Source: Desulfatitalea alkaliphila (lineage in GTDB: Bacteria; Desulfobacterota; Desulfobacteria; Desulfobacterales; Desulfosarcinaceae). From it: DNA of 64,000 bases. Shown here piece by piece: positions 15,987 to 24,198 of this stretch (the stretch's first letter is position 1; every line of letters starts with the position of its first letter). The notes beneath the pieces are model-generated. The model was not told the origin of the DNA. It did no database searches and worked only from the letters and a program-made list of their open reading frames with translations. The DNA is taken from assembly GCF_022968795.1 (NCBI RefSeq), contig NZ_JALJRB010000016.1, positions 1 to 64,000 of the forward strand, in the 5' to 3' direction. Made by a program: the position numbers and the translations under genes.

Positions 15987-17246
15987 ATGGCTGAAAAAAC
16001 CGCATACACCCAAGCCGCCGTGAGCGGCAAATACGACAAGTCATCGGGCCTGCTGGGCAAATACGACAACGTGCGTCGCTTCTGGGAGGACCAGCTGACC
16101 GGCATCTTTTTGCGACCGTCGCTCAACGATCTGGTGCAGCGCAAAAGCGAACGCATGGAGCGGCTGCGCATTCTGGACATCGGCTGCGGCAACGGCGACG
16201 GCTACGATCTGATCATGGACGTCAACAGCAAGGATGCCGGCATTTTCGAGTACATCACCGCCGCCATCACCGACGACCGGCTCCAGACCTACGTGGGCCT
16301 GGACATCAACGAAGAACTGCTGCAACAGGCCCAGGCCGGCTATGGCCAAAACCCCAAAGTGCAATTCGTGCAGGCCGATCTTTCCAACGGACTGCCCGAT
16401 GCGACACTGGAAGCGCCGCCCTTCGATCTTTACTTTTCCTCCTACGGTACCTTCTCCCACTTCGACACGGAGCAGACCGTGCGCCTCATGGCCGATGTGT
16501 GCCGCCATGCCTCCGACGGCGCGTTGTTCGTGGGCGATTGGCTGGGCCGCTACGCCTACGAGTGGCAGGATCTGTGGCACCATCCCGTCGACCAGGAGTA
16601 TTGGATGAACTACCGTATCTCCTACATCTATCCCGAGGCGGAGCGGGATCGGCACGACGTGGCGACTTTCCCCCTGCGGTTGTTGTGCGCCGACGAGATC
16701 CTGAGCATGGCGCAAGCCGCCGGCAAGGCGGCCGGTTGCACCCTGCGGCCGGTCAAGCTTTTCGACCGTTCGGTGCTCATCGGGCGCCACATGGACACGG
16801 GCGACTACAATCGCCATTGTCCCAAAATGCGCTATGCCGTCAACTCCCTGTTCGAAGGCTACACCCGTACCGACCTGGAGAGCGTGCGCGTGAACTATGT
16901 GCCGCGGCCGGGCTTCGACGCCCTGAACCATCACTTTGAAATGTTCTTCATGGCGGTAAACACCCTGGTGGACTACACCATCGCCTTGCTGGCCCATCAC
17001 GACCCGGGCCAAGGGGTGGTCGGCAATGTGCCGGAGATTCAACCCTACTATCCCGAACCGCTCAAGGAGACCATGCAGGCCATGCGGCGGGTGATCGAGG
17101 GGGTGGGGTGGCTGCAATGGGGCGATGTGCGCGCCAATGTGATCGAGCCCCATCTGGGCTACTGTCTGCGCAAGTTGGAGATGGAACTGCAGCAGGGCAT
17201 GGGCACCGGTCACAGCCTCTGCGGTATTTTCGAGATTAAGAAGTAG
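15987..17246 (+). CDS. Class I SAM-dependent methyltransferase of unknown substrate
   Basis: 419 residues, starting 10 bases after the corrinoid gene (ATG 15987; a longer frame reading overlaps that gene and is unlikely). The SAM-binding motif I is LDIGCGNGDGYDLI, motif II VGLDINEELL and motif III QADLSNGLPD. The C-terminal 200 residues form a long extension with no match I recognise (SLFEGYTRTDLESVRVNYVP and onward). It is the last gene of the operon. It could methylate a metabolite of the betaine pathway or modify a protein, but nothing in the sequence fixes this. The downstream microprotein gene at 17581 is 335 bases away. Confidence 0.8.
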   Translation: MAEKTAYTQAAVSGKYDKSSGLLGKYDNVRRFWEDQLTGIFLRPSLNDLVQRKSERMERLRILDIGCGNGDGYDLIMDVNSKDAGIFEYITAAITDDRLQTYVGLDINEELLQQAQAGYGQNPKVQFVQADLSNGLPDATLEAPPFDLYFSSYGTFSHFDTEQTVRLMADVCRHASDGALFVGDWLGRYAYEWQDLWHHPVDQEYWMNYRISYIYPEAERDRHDVATFPLRLLCADEILSMAQAAGKAAGCTLRPVKLFDRSVLIGRHMDTGDYNRHCPKMRYAVNSLFEGYTRTDLESVRVNYVPRPGFDALNHHFEMFFMAVNTLVDYTIALLAHHDPGQGVVGNVPEIQPYYPEPLKETMQAMRRVIEGVGWLQWGDVRANVIEPHLGYCLRKLEMELQQGMGTGHSLCGIFEIKK

Positions 17247-17471
17247 TTCTGCGTCAACCGGCCTGCATCTTTTGCCATGACGATTCCATGGAAGGCACAC
17301 GGGGCAACGAAAAGGCAATTGCCGTTTCCGTAACCTTGTGTGTCTTCCTCGGGGCCACCCCTCCCCCGCGGCACCTCCCCTCTTGCTCCCCTTGACAAAC
17401 ATGTGAGCCGTAGAAAGCTTATACCTTTAAAGCAGCCCGAGGTCGTGCTCCGGATTCCGCCACGGGATATT

Positions 17472-17545
17472 CACCGGTTCGCCGGTGGCACCGCGGTGTT
17501 TTTTCCTTCTTCGGGGGTTGCGGCGCAAAGGTTGCCTTTGTGCCG
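17472..17545 (+). promoter_or_regulatory. Hairpin-rich leader: terminator/attenuator-like element and stem-loop
   Basis: Two adjacent inverted repeats (CACCGG-TTCG-CCGGTG at 17472-17487 and CACCGCGGTG at 17489-17498) are followed by six T residues (17499-17504), as in an intrinsic terminator. A second stem, CGGCGCAAAGG/CCTTTGTGCCG with a TTG loop, lies at 17521-17545, 35 bases before the microprotein ATG. The first may end the methyltransferase transcript or act as an attenuator. A TTGACA at 17392 has no well-spaced -10. Confidence 0.5.
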
Positions 17546-17580
17546 TTTCGCGGGGTGCACGCAGGTGAAAGGAGTCTGTC

Positions 17581-17742
17581 ATGAGTGATCAAGAGGACCG
17601 TTCGATCAGTTGCGAAATGGATACATCGGATGGGGAATCCCAATCCGATTTGACTTGTTGTTATACCATGGATGCGTCGGGCGATGCCCAGCCCCTCGAT
17701 GCCGCGGCGGCGGATGACTGTTGTTGCTGTTGCTGCTGTTAG
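17581..17742 (+). CDS. 53-residue acidic microprotein ending in seven consecutive cysteines
   Basis: A short reading frame from ATG 17581 to TAG 17740-17742, with a textbook ribosome binding site (AAAGGAG at 17568-17574, six bases upstream). The peptide has thirteen Asp/Glu against one Arg, so it is strongly acidic. Cysteines occur at 11, 26 and 27, and then as an uninterrupted run of seven at residues 47-53, the very C terminus (TGT TGT TGC TGT TGC TGC TGT). Mixed TGT/TGC use argues against a simple slippage repeat. There is no signal peptide. Such a tail could bind soft metals, be lipidated or disulfide-linked, or be a modified-peptide core. No maturation enzyme is adjacent; neighbours are a SAM methyltransferase and superoxide dismutase. 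Function unknown. Confidence 0.75.
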   Translation: MSDQEDRSISCEMDTSDGESQSDLTCCYTMDASGDAQPLDAAAADDCCCCCCC

Positions 17743-17770
17743 AAGGGCGCGGCGCCGGCTTCGATCAATC

Positions 17771-17864
17771 CGTTCCCGCTCGGTCGTTGTCGCTTTGCCG
17801 GTTCCATCCCAACGAGCAGCGGCACGGCGGGCGGGAACGTTAAGGGCTCATGATCGCGAGCCCT
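17771..17864 (+). promoter_or_regulatory. Structured leader of the superoxide dismutase gene
   Basis: CGTTCCCGC at 17771-17779 pairs with GCGGGAACG at 17831-17839, enclosing an inner stem (CGTTG with CAACG). A second hairpin, AGGGCTC (17843-17849) with GAGCCCT (17858-17864), ends directly before the AAGGGAGG ribosome binding site of the gene at 17880. The region could be a translational switch or a transcript-stabilising element; no known riboswitch is recognised. Confidence 0.4.
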
Positions 17865-17879
17865 AAGGGAGGTTCGACC

Positions 17880-18485
17880 ATGAAACATACATTACCGTCC
17901 TTACCCTATGCCTATGATGCATTGGAACCCTACATAGACACCCGTACCATGGAGATTCATCACACCAAGCACCACCAGACCTATGTCGACAAACTCAATG
18001 CGGCTCTGGAAGGTCACGAGGCGCTGCACGGGTCGCCGGTCGAGCAGTTGGTGCGCAACCTCAACGAGGTGCCCGAGGCCATTCGCACCGCGGTGCGCAA
18101 CCACGGCGGCGGCCATGCCAATCACAGTTTTTTCTGGTCCCTGCTCAAAAAGGAAGTGGCGGCGGCGGGTCCGGCGGTGGAGGCCATCAAAGGGCGCTTC
18201 GGCAGTTTCGAGAAGTTCAAGGAGGATTTCTCCAGCGCCGCGGCGTTGCTCTTCGGCAGCGGTTGGGCCTGGTTGGTGGTGAATCGCGGGCAGTTGGAGA
18301 TCATCACCACGCCCAATCAGGACAGCCCTTTGACCCAGGGCAAATCCCCCATCATCGGTCTCGACGTGTGGGAGCACGCCTACTATCTGCGGTACCAGAA
18401 CCGTCGTCCCGAGTACATCAGTGCCTTTTTCAATGTCATTGACTGGGAGCGGGTCAATACCCACTACAAGGCGTCCGTTTCCTGA
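17880..18485 (+). CDS. Superoxide dismutase, Fe/Mn family
   Basis: 201 residues, converting superoxide to oxygen and peroxide. Metal ligands are intact: His27 (MEIHHTKHH), His82 ([11 protein letters not shown]), Asp162 and His166 ([10 protein letters not shown]). The GGGHANHS and GSGWAWLVV sequences resemble manganese-type or cambialistic enzymes more than the classical iron type, but metal use cannot be decided by eye. No signal peptide, so cytoplasmic. ATG 17880 is favoured by AAGGGAGG just upstream; an in-frame ATG at 17850 lies in the hairpin loop. Downstream of the polycysteine microprotein gene, possibly co-transcribed. Confidence 0.95.
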   Translation: MKHTLPSLPYAYDALEPYIDTRTMEIHHTKHHQTYVDKLNAALEGHEALHGSPVEQLVRNLNEVPEAIRTAVRNHGGGHANHSFFWSLLKKEVAAAGPAVEAIKGRFGSFEKFKEDFSSAAALLFGSGWAWLVVNRGQLEIITTPNQDSPLTQGKSPIIGLDVWEHAYYLRYQNRRPEYISAFFNVIDWERVNTHYKASVS

Positions 18486-19817
<1,332 letters not shown>

Positions 19818-19961
19818 CGACCATCGGAAACGGCCCTTCTGCGGGCCATCGCCGGGTTCGTGCGTGTTTGAAATCATCGACGTGGCTGCCAAGGGCACGG
19901 CATGCCTGCTGCGCAGGACGGCTACGCTGTCGATTTCAAAATCGCGGCGGCTTGCCGTCCC

Positions 19962-20777
19962 TCAGCGGCTGTGTGCAGCAGCGGTGCGGCTTTGTGAATC
20001 TCCGTCTTCGGTGGACACCAGTTCGCCGATGAAGTGGCCGATGACCACCTTGCTTCGAATGCGTACCGGTATGCGCCGGTCATCGGCGGTCAGCCACAGC
20101 TCGAGCCGCGCATCGTCGCTCTCCTTGAAAACGCCGCCGATGTGGCGCATTTCCGGTTCCACGCGGTAGGTGTCGAAGCTGCGCCCGTCCTGCAGGGTGA
20201 TGGTTTCCCGTTCCCGAATGGTCAAGCGGCCGATCACATTTTTCTTGCCGTCCGTGACCGGCCGTTGGACCTCTTCGCCGGGGGTGAGGGGGGTGGTGCG
20301 GGTGAAGTAAAAGGCCGACAAGGGATCGAAGCTGCCCTCCTGCAAGCTGATGGGGGGCTTCTTTTCGCCGAAATTGGAGTAGTGGGCCTCGCCGGCAGCC
20401 CAGTCGAAGCGCACGATTTCGTCCCGCCGGTGGCTCCCTTCGTGCTGTTTCTTGGTGAAATGGAGCGAGCGGGTCATGTCCAGATCGGCATAGGCGTCGA
20501 GGCGATCACGCACTTTGTAGAACAGGTCGATGAAGCGGTTGGACTGCACCGTCATGACAAAATGGTAGGCCGCTTCACCATTGATGGTGGTCAACGGCAT
20601 CACCTCCAGGGAGGCCGTTCCGGCGGGAACGTTCTCCCAACGCAAGACATAAGTCAGCTTTTCTCCAGGTTCAAAAGGCATATCGCTCGTGTGACCCCAT
20701 ACGCTTGTGTGAAAGGCGCCCAGCAGAAGAAAGAGCGCCACTATTGATCTTGCAAAGAGAGGTACGGGCCGATGCAT
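19962..20777 (-). CDS. DUF3108-domain exported protein
   Basis: 271 residues. A signal peptide (residues about 1-27, VPLFARSIVALFLLLGAFHTSVWG) precedes a DUF3108 beta-rich domain beginning FEPGEKLTYVLRWENVPAGTASLEV. Proteins of this family are periplasmic or outer-membrane associated in Proteobacteria and have no settled function. The start at 20777 is supported by GGAGGG on the minus strand; an in-frame ATG at 20825 also has a GGAGGAG site and would lengthen the signal region. Monocistronic as far as can be seen. Confidence 0.85.
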   Translation of the reverse strand: MHRPVPLFARSIVALFLLLGAFHTSVWGHTSDMPFEPGEKLTYVLRWENVPAGTASLEVMPLTTINGEAAYHFVMTVQSNRFIDLFYKVRDRLDAYADLDMTRSLHFTKKQHEGSHRRDEIVRFDWAAGEAHYSNFGEKKPPISLQEGSFDPLSAFYFTRTTPLTPGEEVQRPVTDGKKNVIGRLTIRERETITLQDGRSFDTYRVEPEMRHIGGVFKESDDARLELWLTADDRRIPVRIRSKVVIGHFIGELVSTEDGDSQSRTAAAHSR

Positions 20778-20940
20778 GTTGCCCTCCATTCGTGTTGCGG
20801 TCCGATCCTTTTCAAAAACCTTCATATCATGTTCTCCTCCATTGCCCAAGGGACGCCGGAATTTGTCTGTTCAGACGATCCGGCAGCGTGTTCGGTTTAC
20901 AGCACGGCGGTCTTTTGCCTCCGGCAGCACAACGCGGCCC

Positions 20941-21066
20941 AACACATCCCCAAGACAATCCACCAACAATCCATCCATCCACTCCCCACCCACCCACTCA
21001 CTCATTCACCCATAAATATCCAATAGATAGAATACCTTAACTTAAAACTTAAAACTTAAAACTGCC
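20941..21066 (-). repeat. Composite low-complexity repeat related to the element at 22742
   Basis: Reading on the minus strand, three to four TTTTAAG-type units (21036-21066) lead into an AAGGTATTCTATC-like segment and then a run of GGGTGGGTG-type units (about 20970-21010). The same order, (TTAAG)n then AAGGAATTCTGTCGATT then (GGTTGGGT)n, appears on the plus strand at 22742-22830. The two copies are inverted and bracket the TPR lipoprotein and hydrolase genes. Confidence 0.7.
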
Positions 21067-21146
21067 CGCCAGGACCTAAAACCGCCCGCCAGGGCGGGCG
21101 GCGGCATCGTTTGCTCTCGATGTCCGGTTGGTGTATCTTGTGCTTC

Positions 21147-21848
21147 ATGAAACAGCGTCCTTGCAATCGTTGGTGCGGCCGCAAGGCCTTTCAGCTCGGT
21201 GTCGCGGGCTTCGTTGTGTGGGGCTTGCTGGCTGTCGGTTGTGCCACGCCGCGTCCGGATGGGGACGCGGTTGCCTGGCGATGTGATACGGCGGCCGATA
21301 CGGCGGTGGCGCGCGGTGATTGGCAGGCGGCCCTGGAGGGGCATCTCGCGCTGTTGCGACAATCGCCCGATAACTGCCTTGCCCTTTACCATTTGGGATA
21401 CATCAGGGGTCATCTGGGGGATAGGGCACTGGAGACCGCCGCCTACGAGCAGGCCGTGGCCTGCGGATACGATCAGGACGACCGCCTCTTTTTCAATCTG
21501 GGCATGGCCTATGGCGCCCTGGGTGACCTGGAGCGGGCGGGCAGGGCCATGGAGAGAGCGGTGGCGTTAGACCCGGAAAACGGGGATAATCATTTCGGCC
21601 TGGCCCTGGTGGCGGCGTCGGCCGGGCATTCCGAAAAGGCCGAACAAGCCTTGCGGAGAGCCATCACCGTTGCACCGACCCATCTGGAAGCCCGCCTGGA
21701 GCTGGTGCAACTTATCCTGGACCAGGGTCGCTGGGGCGAAGCGCGGACCCATCTGGCGGCCGTGCGTGCCATGGATCCCGGCAACGGCGAGGCAAGGCGC
21801 CTGCAACAGATCCTGGAATCCCTGCAGGCCGGCCAATATTCACGCTGA
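21147..21848 (+). CDS. TPR-repeat lipoprotein
   Basis: 233 residues. A lipoprotein signal with lipobox LLAVGC (Cys32) is followed by tetratricopeptide repeats from about residue 55 to the C terminus (DNCLALYHLGYIRGHLGDRALETA and PENGDNHFGLALVAASAGHSEKAE). Probably an outer-membrane-anchored scaffold or assembly factor. ATG 21147 is preferred to the more upstream ATG 21111, which would add residues ahead of the signal. The ribosome binding site is weak. It is followed 50 bases later by an alpha/beta hydrolase gene, and the pair is bracketed by inverted copies of a repeat. Confidence 0.85.
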   Translation: MKQRPCNRWCGRKAFQLGVAGFVVWGLLAVGCATPRPDGDAVAWRCDTAADTAVARGDWQAALEGHLALLRQSPDNCLALYHLGYIRGHLGDRALETAAYEQAVACGYDQDDRLFFNLGMAYGALGDLERAGRAMERAVALDPENGDNHFGLALVAASAGHSEKAEQALRRAITVAPTHLEARLELVQLILDQGRWGEARTHLAAVRAMDPGNGEARRLQQILESLQAGQYSR

Positions 21849-21898
21849 TACCGCCGGTCGACCGCTACCCTTTGTTCAACGATTCAGGAGTTCGCACC

Positions 21899-22762
21899 AT
21901 GGATTTTGAGCCGCCGCCGATGCGCACCGTCACCTGCAACAATGTCGATATCCCCTATCTGGCCTATGATGGCGACGGCCCGCCGGTGGTTTTGTTGCAT
22001 GCCACCGGTTTTTTGCCTTGGCTCTGGCATCCCGTCGCCGCCCTGCTGGCGCCTGCCCATCGGGTCATCGCCCCTTTTTTCGGCAACCATCGTCCATCCG
22101 ATCCGCGCAACGGCGGCCTCGATTGGCTGCAACTGGCTCGTGACCTGGAGCGGTTGTGCACTGCCCTGCAGGTGCAGGATCCCGTCTTGGTGGGCCACTC
22201 CATGGGGGGTACCGTCAGCATTCTGGCCCACGTGACACTCGGCGTGGCGGTGCGCCACATGGTATTGATCGAGCCCATTTTCCTGCCTGCGGAAATCTAC
22301 CGCATGAAAATAACGGTGGAGGAACATCCCTTGGCCGCCAAGGCAATGCGGCGGCGCAATTCATGGCCTGATCGGGAAGCAGTGCGCGCCGATTTCATGG
22401 CAAAGCCCTTTTTCCGCAACTGGGACCCTGCTGTTTTCGAACTTTACATCACCTTCGGTATTCGCAACGATCCGGCGGGCGGCGTGCGGTTGACCTGCCC
22501 ACCGGAGCAGGAAGCGGCCCTGTTCATGGGTGGCGGACACCATGACCCGTGGCCCTTGTTGCCGGCGGTGCAATGCCCGACCCTGGTGATGGAGGGGGAG
22601 GACAGCGAGAACCGGCCCTGGATCGATTTGACCCATGCCGCAAACTTGATTCCCCGAGGCCGGCACATCATGTTATCGGGTGCGGGGCATTTGATTCCCA
22701 TGGAACGACCGGGGGAAGTGGGGAGGGCCCTGGCGGGCCCGGTTTTAAGTGTTAAGTGTTAA
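21899..22762 (+). CDS. Alpha/beta-fold hydrolase
   Basis: 287 residues with a full alpha/beta-hydrolase core: HATGFLPWLW oxyanion-hole region, nucleophile Ser101 in GHSMGG and the late histidine in SGAGHLIPME. The acidic residue is probably in the MEGEDSENRP segment. Substrate unknown; no signal peptide. AGGAG precedes ATG 21899. The last six residues (VLSVKC) and the stop codon are encoded by the TTAAGTG repeat that starts at 22742, so the native C terminus has apparently been overwritten by repeat DNA, though the loss is only a few residues beyond the catalytic histidine helix. Confidence 0.88.
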   Translation: MDFEPPPMRTVTCNNVDIPYLAYDGDGPPVVLLHATGFLPWLWHPVAALLAPAHRVIAPFFGNHRPSDPRNGGLDWLQLARDLERLCTALQVQDPVLVGHSMGGTVSILAHVTLGVAVRHMVLIEPIFLPAEIYRMKITVEEHPLAAKAMRRRNSWPDREAVRADFMAKPFFRNWDPAVFELYITFGIRNDPAGGVRLTCPPEQEAALFMGGGHHDPWPLLPAVQCPTLVMEGEDSENRPWIDLTHAANLIPRGRHIMLSGAGHLIPMERPGEVGRALAGPVLSVKC

Positions 22763-23078
22763 GTGTTAAGTTGAAGGAATTCTGTCGATTAGAGATGGTT
22801 GGGTGGTTGGGTGGTTGGGTGGTTGGGGACGGGTTTTTGGGTTTTGTTGGGTTTTTTGCGTTTGTTGGGTTGCCGGGTCGGCCACACCCCCCGTAGGGGC
22901 ACGGCATGCCGTGCCCGGGTGGTCCCGAGTGGTCCGCTCGGGTACGGCATGCTGTTTCCCTGCGACACCGGTGGTCATAACAATTGGGACATACAAAGGA
23001 TCTGATAATAGGATGCGCTGACGAAGGAAGCGCATCGTTTCAATAACTTAAAACTCTTAACACTTAACACTTAAAACT
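22742..23078. mobile_element. MITE-like element with 31-33-bp terminal inverted repeats
   Basis: The left end (22742-22772) reads GTTTTAAGTGTTAAGTGTTA and continues with TTAAG units. The right end (about 23046-23078) is its reverse complement with a two-base length difference. The 270 bases between have no open frame of interest but contain a GGTTGGGT minisatellite (22797-22830), a T/G-rich run and a perfect palindrome GGGCACGGCATGCCGTGCCC (22897-22916). Size, inverted ends and lack of coding capacity resemble a non-autonomous element. No target duplication was identified and no transposase is present in the window. Confidence 0.5.
22897..22916. repeat. Solitary palindromic repeat of the 12773 family
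   Basis: A perfect 20-base palindrome preceded by CCCCGTAG, the same start as the tandem units at 12773 and 12821 except for a central AT in place of AC. This shows the family is dispersed in the genome. Confidence 0.8.
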
Positions 23079-23099
23079 GCCCTCGGAGTGATCGGTGCC

Positions 23100-23129
23100 T
23101 TGAAAAAGGGATGTTGCATGTATTATATT
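23100..23129 (+). promoter_or_regulatory. Candidate promoter for the DUF1992-ddl operon
   Basis: TTGAAA at 23100-23105 and TATATT at 23124-23129 with 18 bases between, in an AT-rich patch just after the MITE-like element. The next gene starts about 180 bases downstream. The intervening sequence shows one inverted repeat (GCCGATTCT near 23200 with AGAATCGGC near 23260) but no gene. Confidence 0.4.
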
Positions 23130-23311
23130 ATGAAACTTTTTTGAATGGTGCCGCGTCTGTAATTGGTGCCGCACAGTCTAATCGAACTGTTTGTCGGGGC
23201 GCCGATTCTCGTTGAACAAGGTGTTACGCCAGACGAGGTCGGGCACGGGGACAATCCGCGGCAGAATCGGCGGGTGAGGGGCAGGCGGCTGCCCCGGGGA
23301 TGGGAAGCGCA

Positions 23312-23710
23312 ATGTTGACCGGGTTTGAAAAAATCGTGGAAGAGCGCATCCGACAGGCCCAATCCCGGGGTGCTTTCGCAAACCTGGAAGGTGCCGGCAA
23401 GCCACTGAACTTGCAGGATGATCGCCATATTCCCGAAGATTTGCGGCTACCTTACAAAATCCTCAAAAACGCCGATTGCCTGCCACCGGAAATCGAGTTG
23501 AAAAAAGAGATTCACCGCACCGAGGATCTGCTGGCGCACTTGCCCGACACCGCTGATCGTTACAGCTTGCTCAAAAAACTCAATTTCCTGATCATGAAAG
23601 TCAACGCCTTGCGCCAAGGCAGTGTGCGGTTCGACATCCCCCAGCAATACATGGCGGGGGTGTCGGATCGTCTGGCGTCCAAGGGGAAACCCGATACGCA
23701 ATGCAAATGA
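23312..23710 (+). CDS. DUF1992 (DnaJ-homologue C28-like) protein
   Basis: 132 residues. The N-terminal FEKIVEERIRQAQSRGAFANLEGAGKPL is the hallmark of DUF1992, the conserved domain shared with eukaryotic DNAJC28 but lacking a J domain; the rest is helical. Function is unknown. ATG 23312 follows GGGAAG; ATG 23300 is in frame but has no spaced ribosome binding site. Its TGA overlaps the ATG of the next gene (23707), so the two are translationally coupled and head the ddl operon. Confidence 0.85.
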   Translation: MLTGFEKIVEERIRQAQSRGAFANLEGAGKPLNLQDDRHIPEDLRLPYKILKNADCLPPEIELKKEIHRTEDLLAHLPDTADRYSLLKKLNFLIMKVNALRQGSVRFDIPQQYMAGVSDRLASKGKPDTQCK

Positions 23711-24198
23711 AATCTAAAGAACCTGGCGAAAGCCTTTTCAAAGGTGTTTTGCTGGCCCACCTGATCCTGGTGCTGCACTTTGTTTTACTTGCCGTGCTGG
23801 TGGTGGTGGTGTTTTTTTTCGGCTGGCTGGTAACGCACCTGTTCTGGATTATTGGTGGTCTCTTTTTGTTGATTTCCCTATCCGCCTATCTTTTCTACCG
23901 GCGCTTGCGCCGGGAGGGGCGCTCGCTGCGGGAGGCGATGCACTCACCGCTGTTTGCCGGCCGTTCGGTGGAGATCCATCTGTTGGGCGGCATGGCGTCC
24001 CTGCGCGTGGGGCCGCCCACTCATACCCGAACCATTGCGCAACACGGCGATCCGGACGCGCCGCCGGCCCTGGAAGACCCGGAGGTGATGCGCATACGCG
24101 AAATTGCCGTTCTGGCCGATCTGCTCGACAAGGAGTTGATCAGTCCGGAGGAGTTCGACGCGGCCAAACAGAAGATTCTGGGAAGGGGAGCCCCATGA
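23707..24198 (+). CDS. Two-helix membrane protein with a SHOCT-like C terminus
   Basis: 163 residues. Two adjacent hydrophobic segments at about residues 15-60 (HLILVLHFVLLAVLVVVVFFFGW and LFWIIGGLFLLISLSAYLFY) are followed by a basic stretch. The C terminus (EIAVLADLLDKELISPEEFDAAKQKILG) fits the short SHOCT oligomerisation motif. The start at ATG 23707 overlaps the stop of the upstream gene (ATGA); ATG 23701 is possible. Its own stop overlaps the ddl start in the same way. Function unknown. Confidence 0.75.
   Translation: MKSKEPGESLFKGVLLAHLILVLHFVLLAVLVVVVFFFGWLVTHLFWIIGGLFLLISLSAYLFYRRLRREGRSLREAMHSPLFAGRSVEIHLLGGMASLRVGPPTHTRTIAQHGDPDAPPALEDPEVMRIREIAVLADLLDKELISPEEFDAAKQKILGRGAP

Noticed and set aside
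17392-17425. A sigma-70 promoter for the polycysteine gene (TTGACA with TATACC)
   Set aside because: The spacing is 22 bases, too long for a normal promoter; the -35-like box alone is not sufficient.
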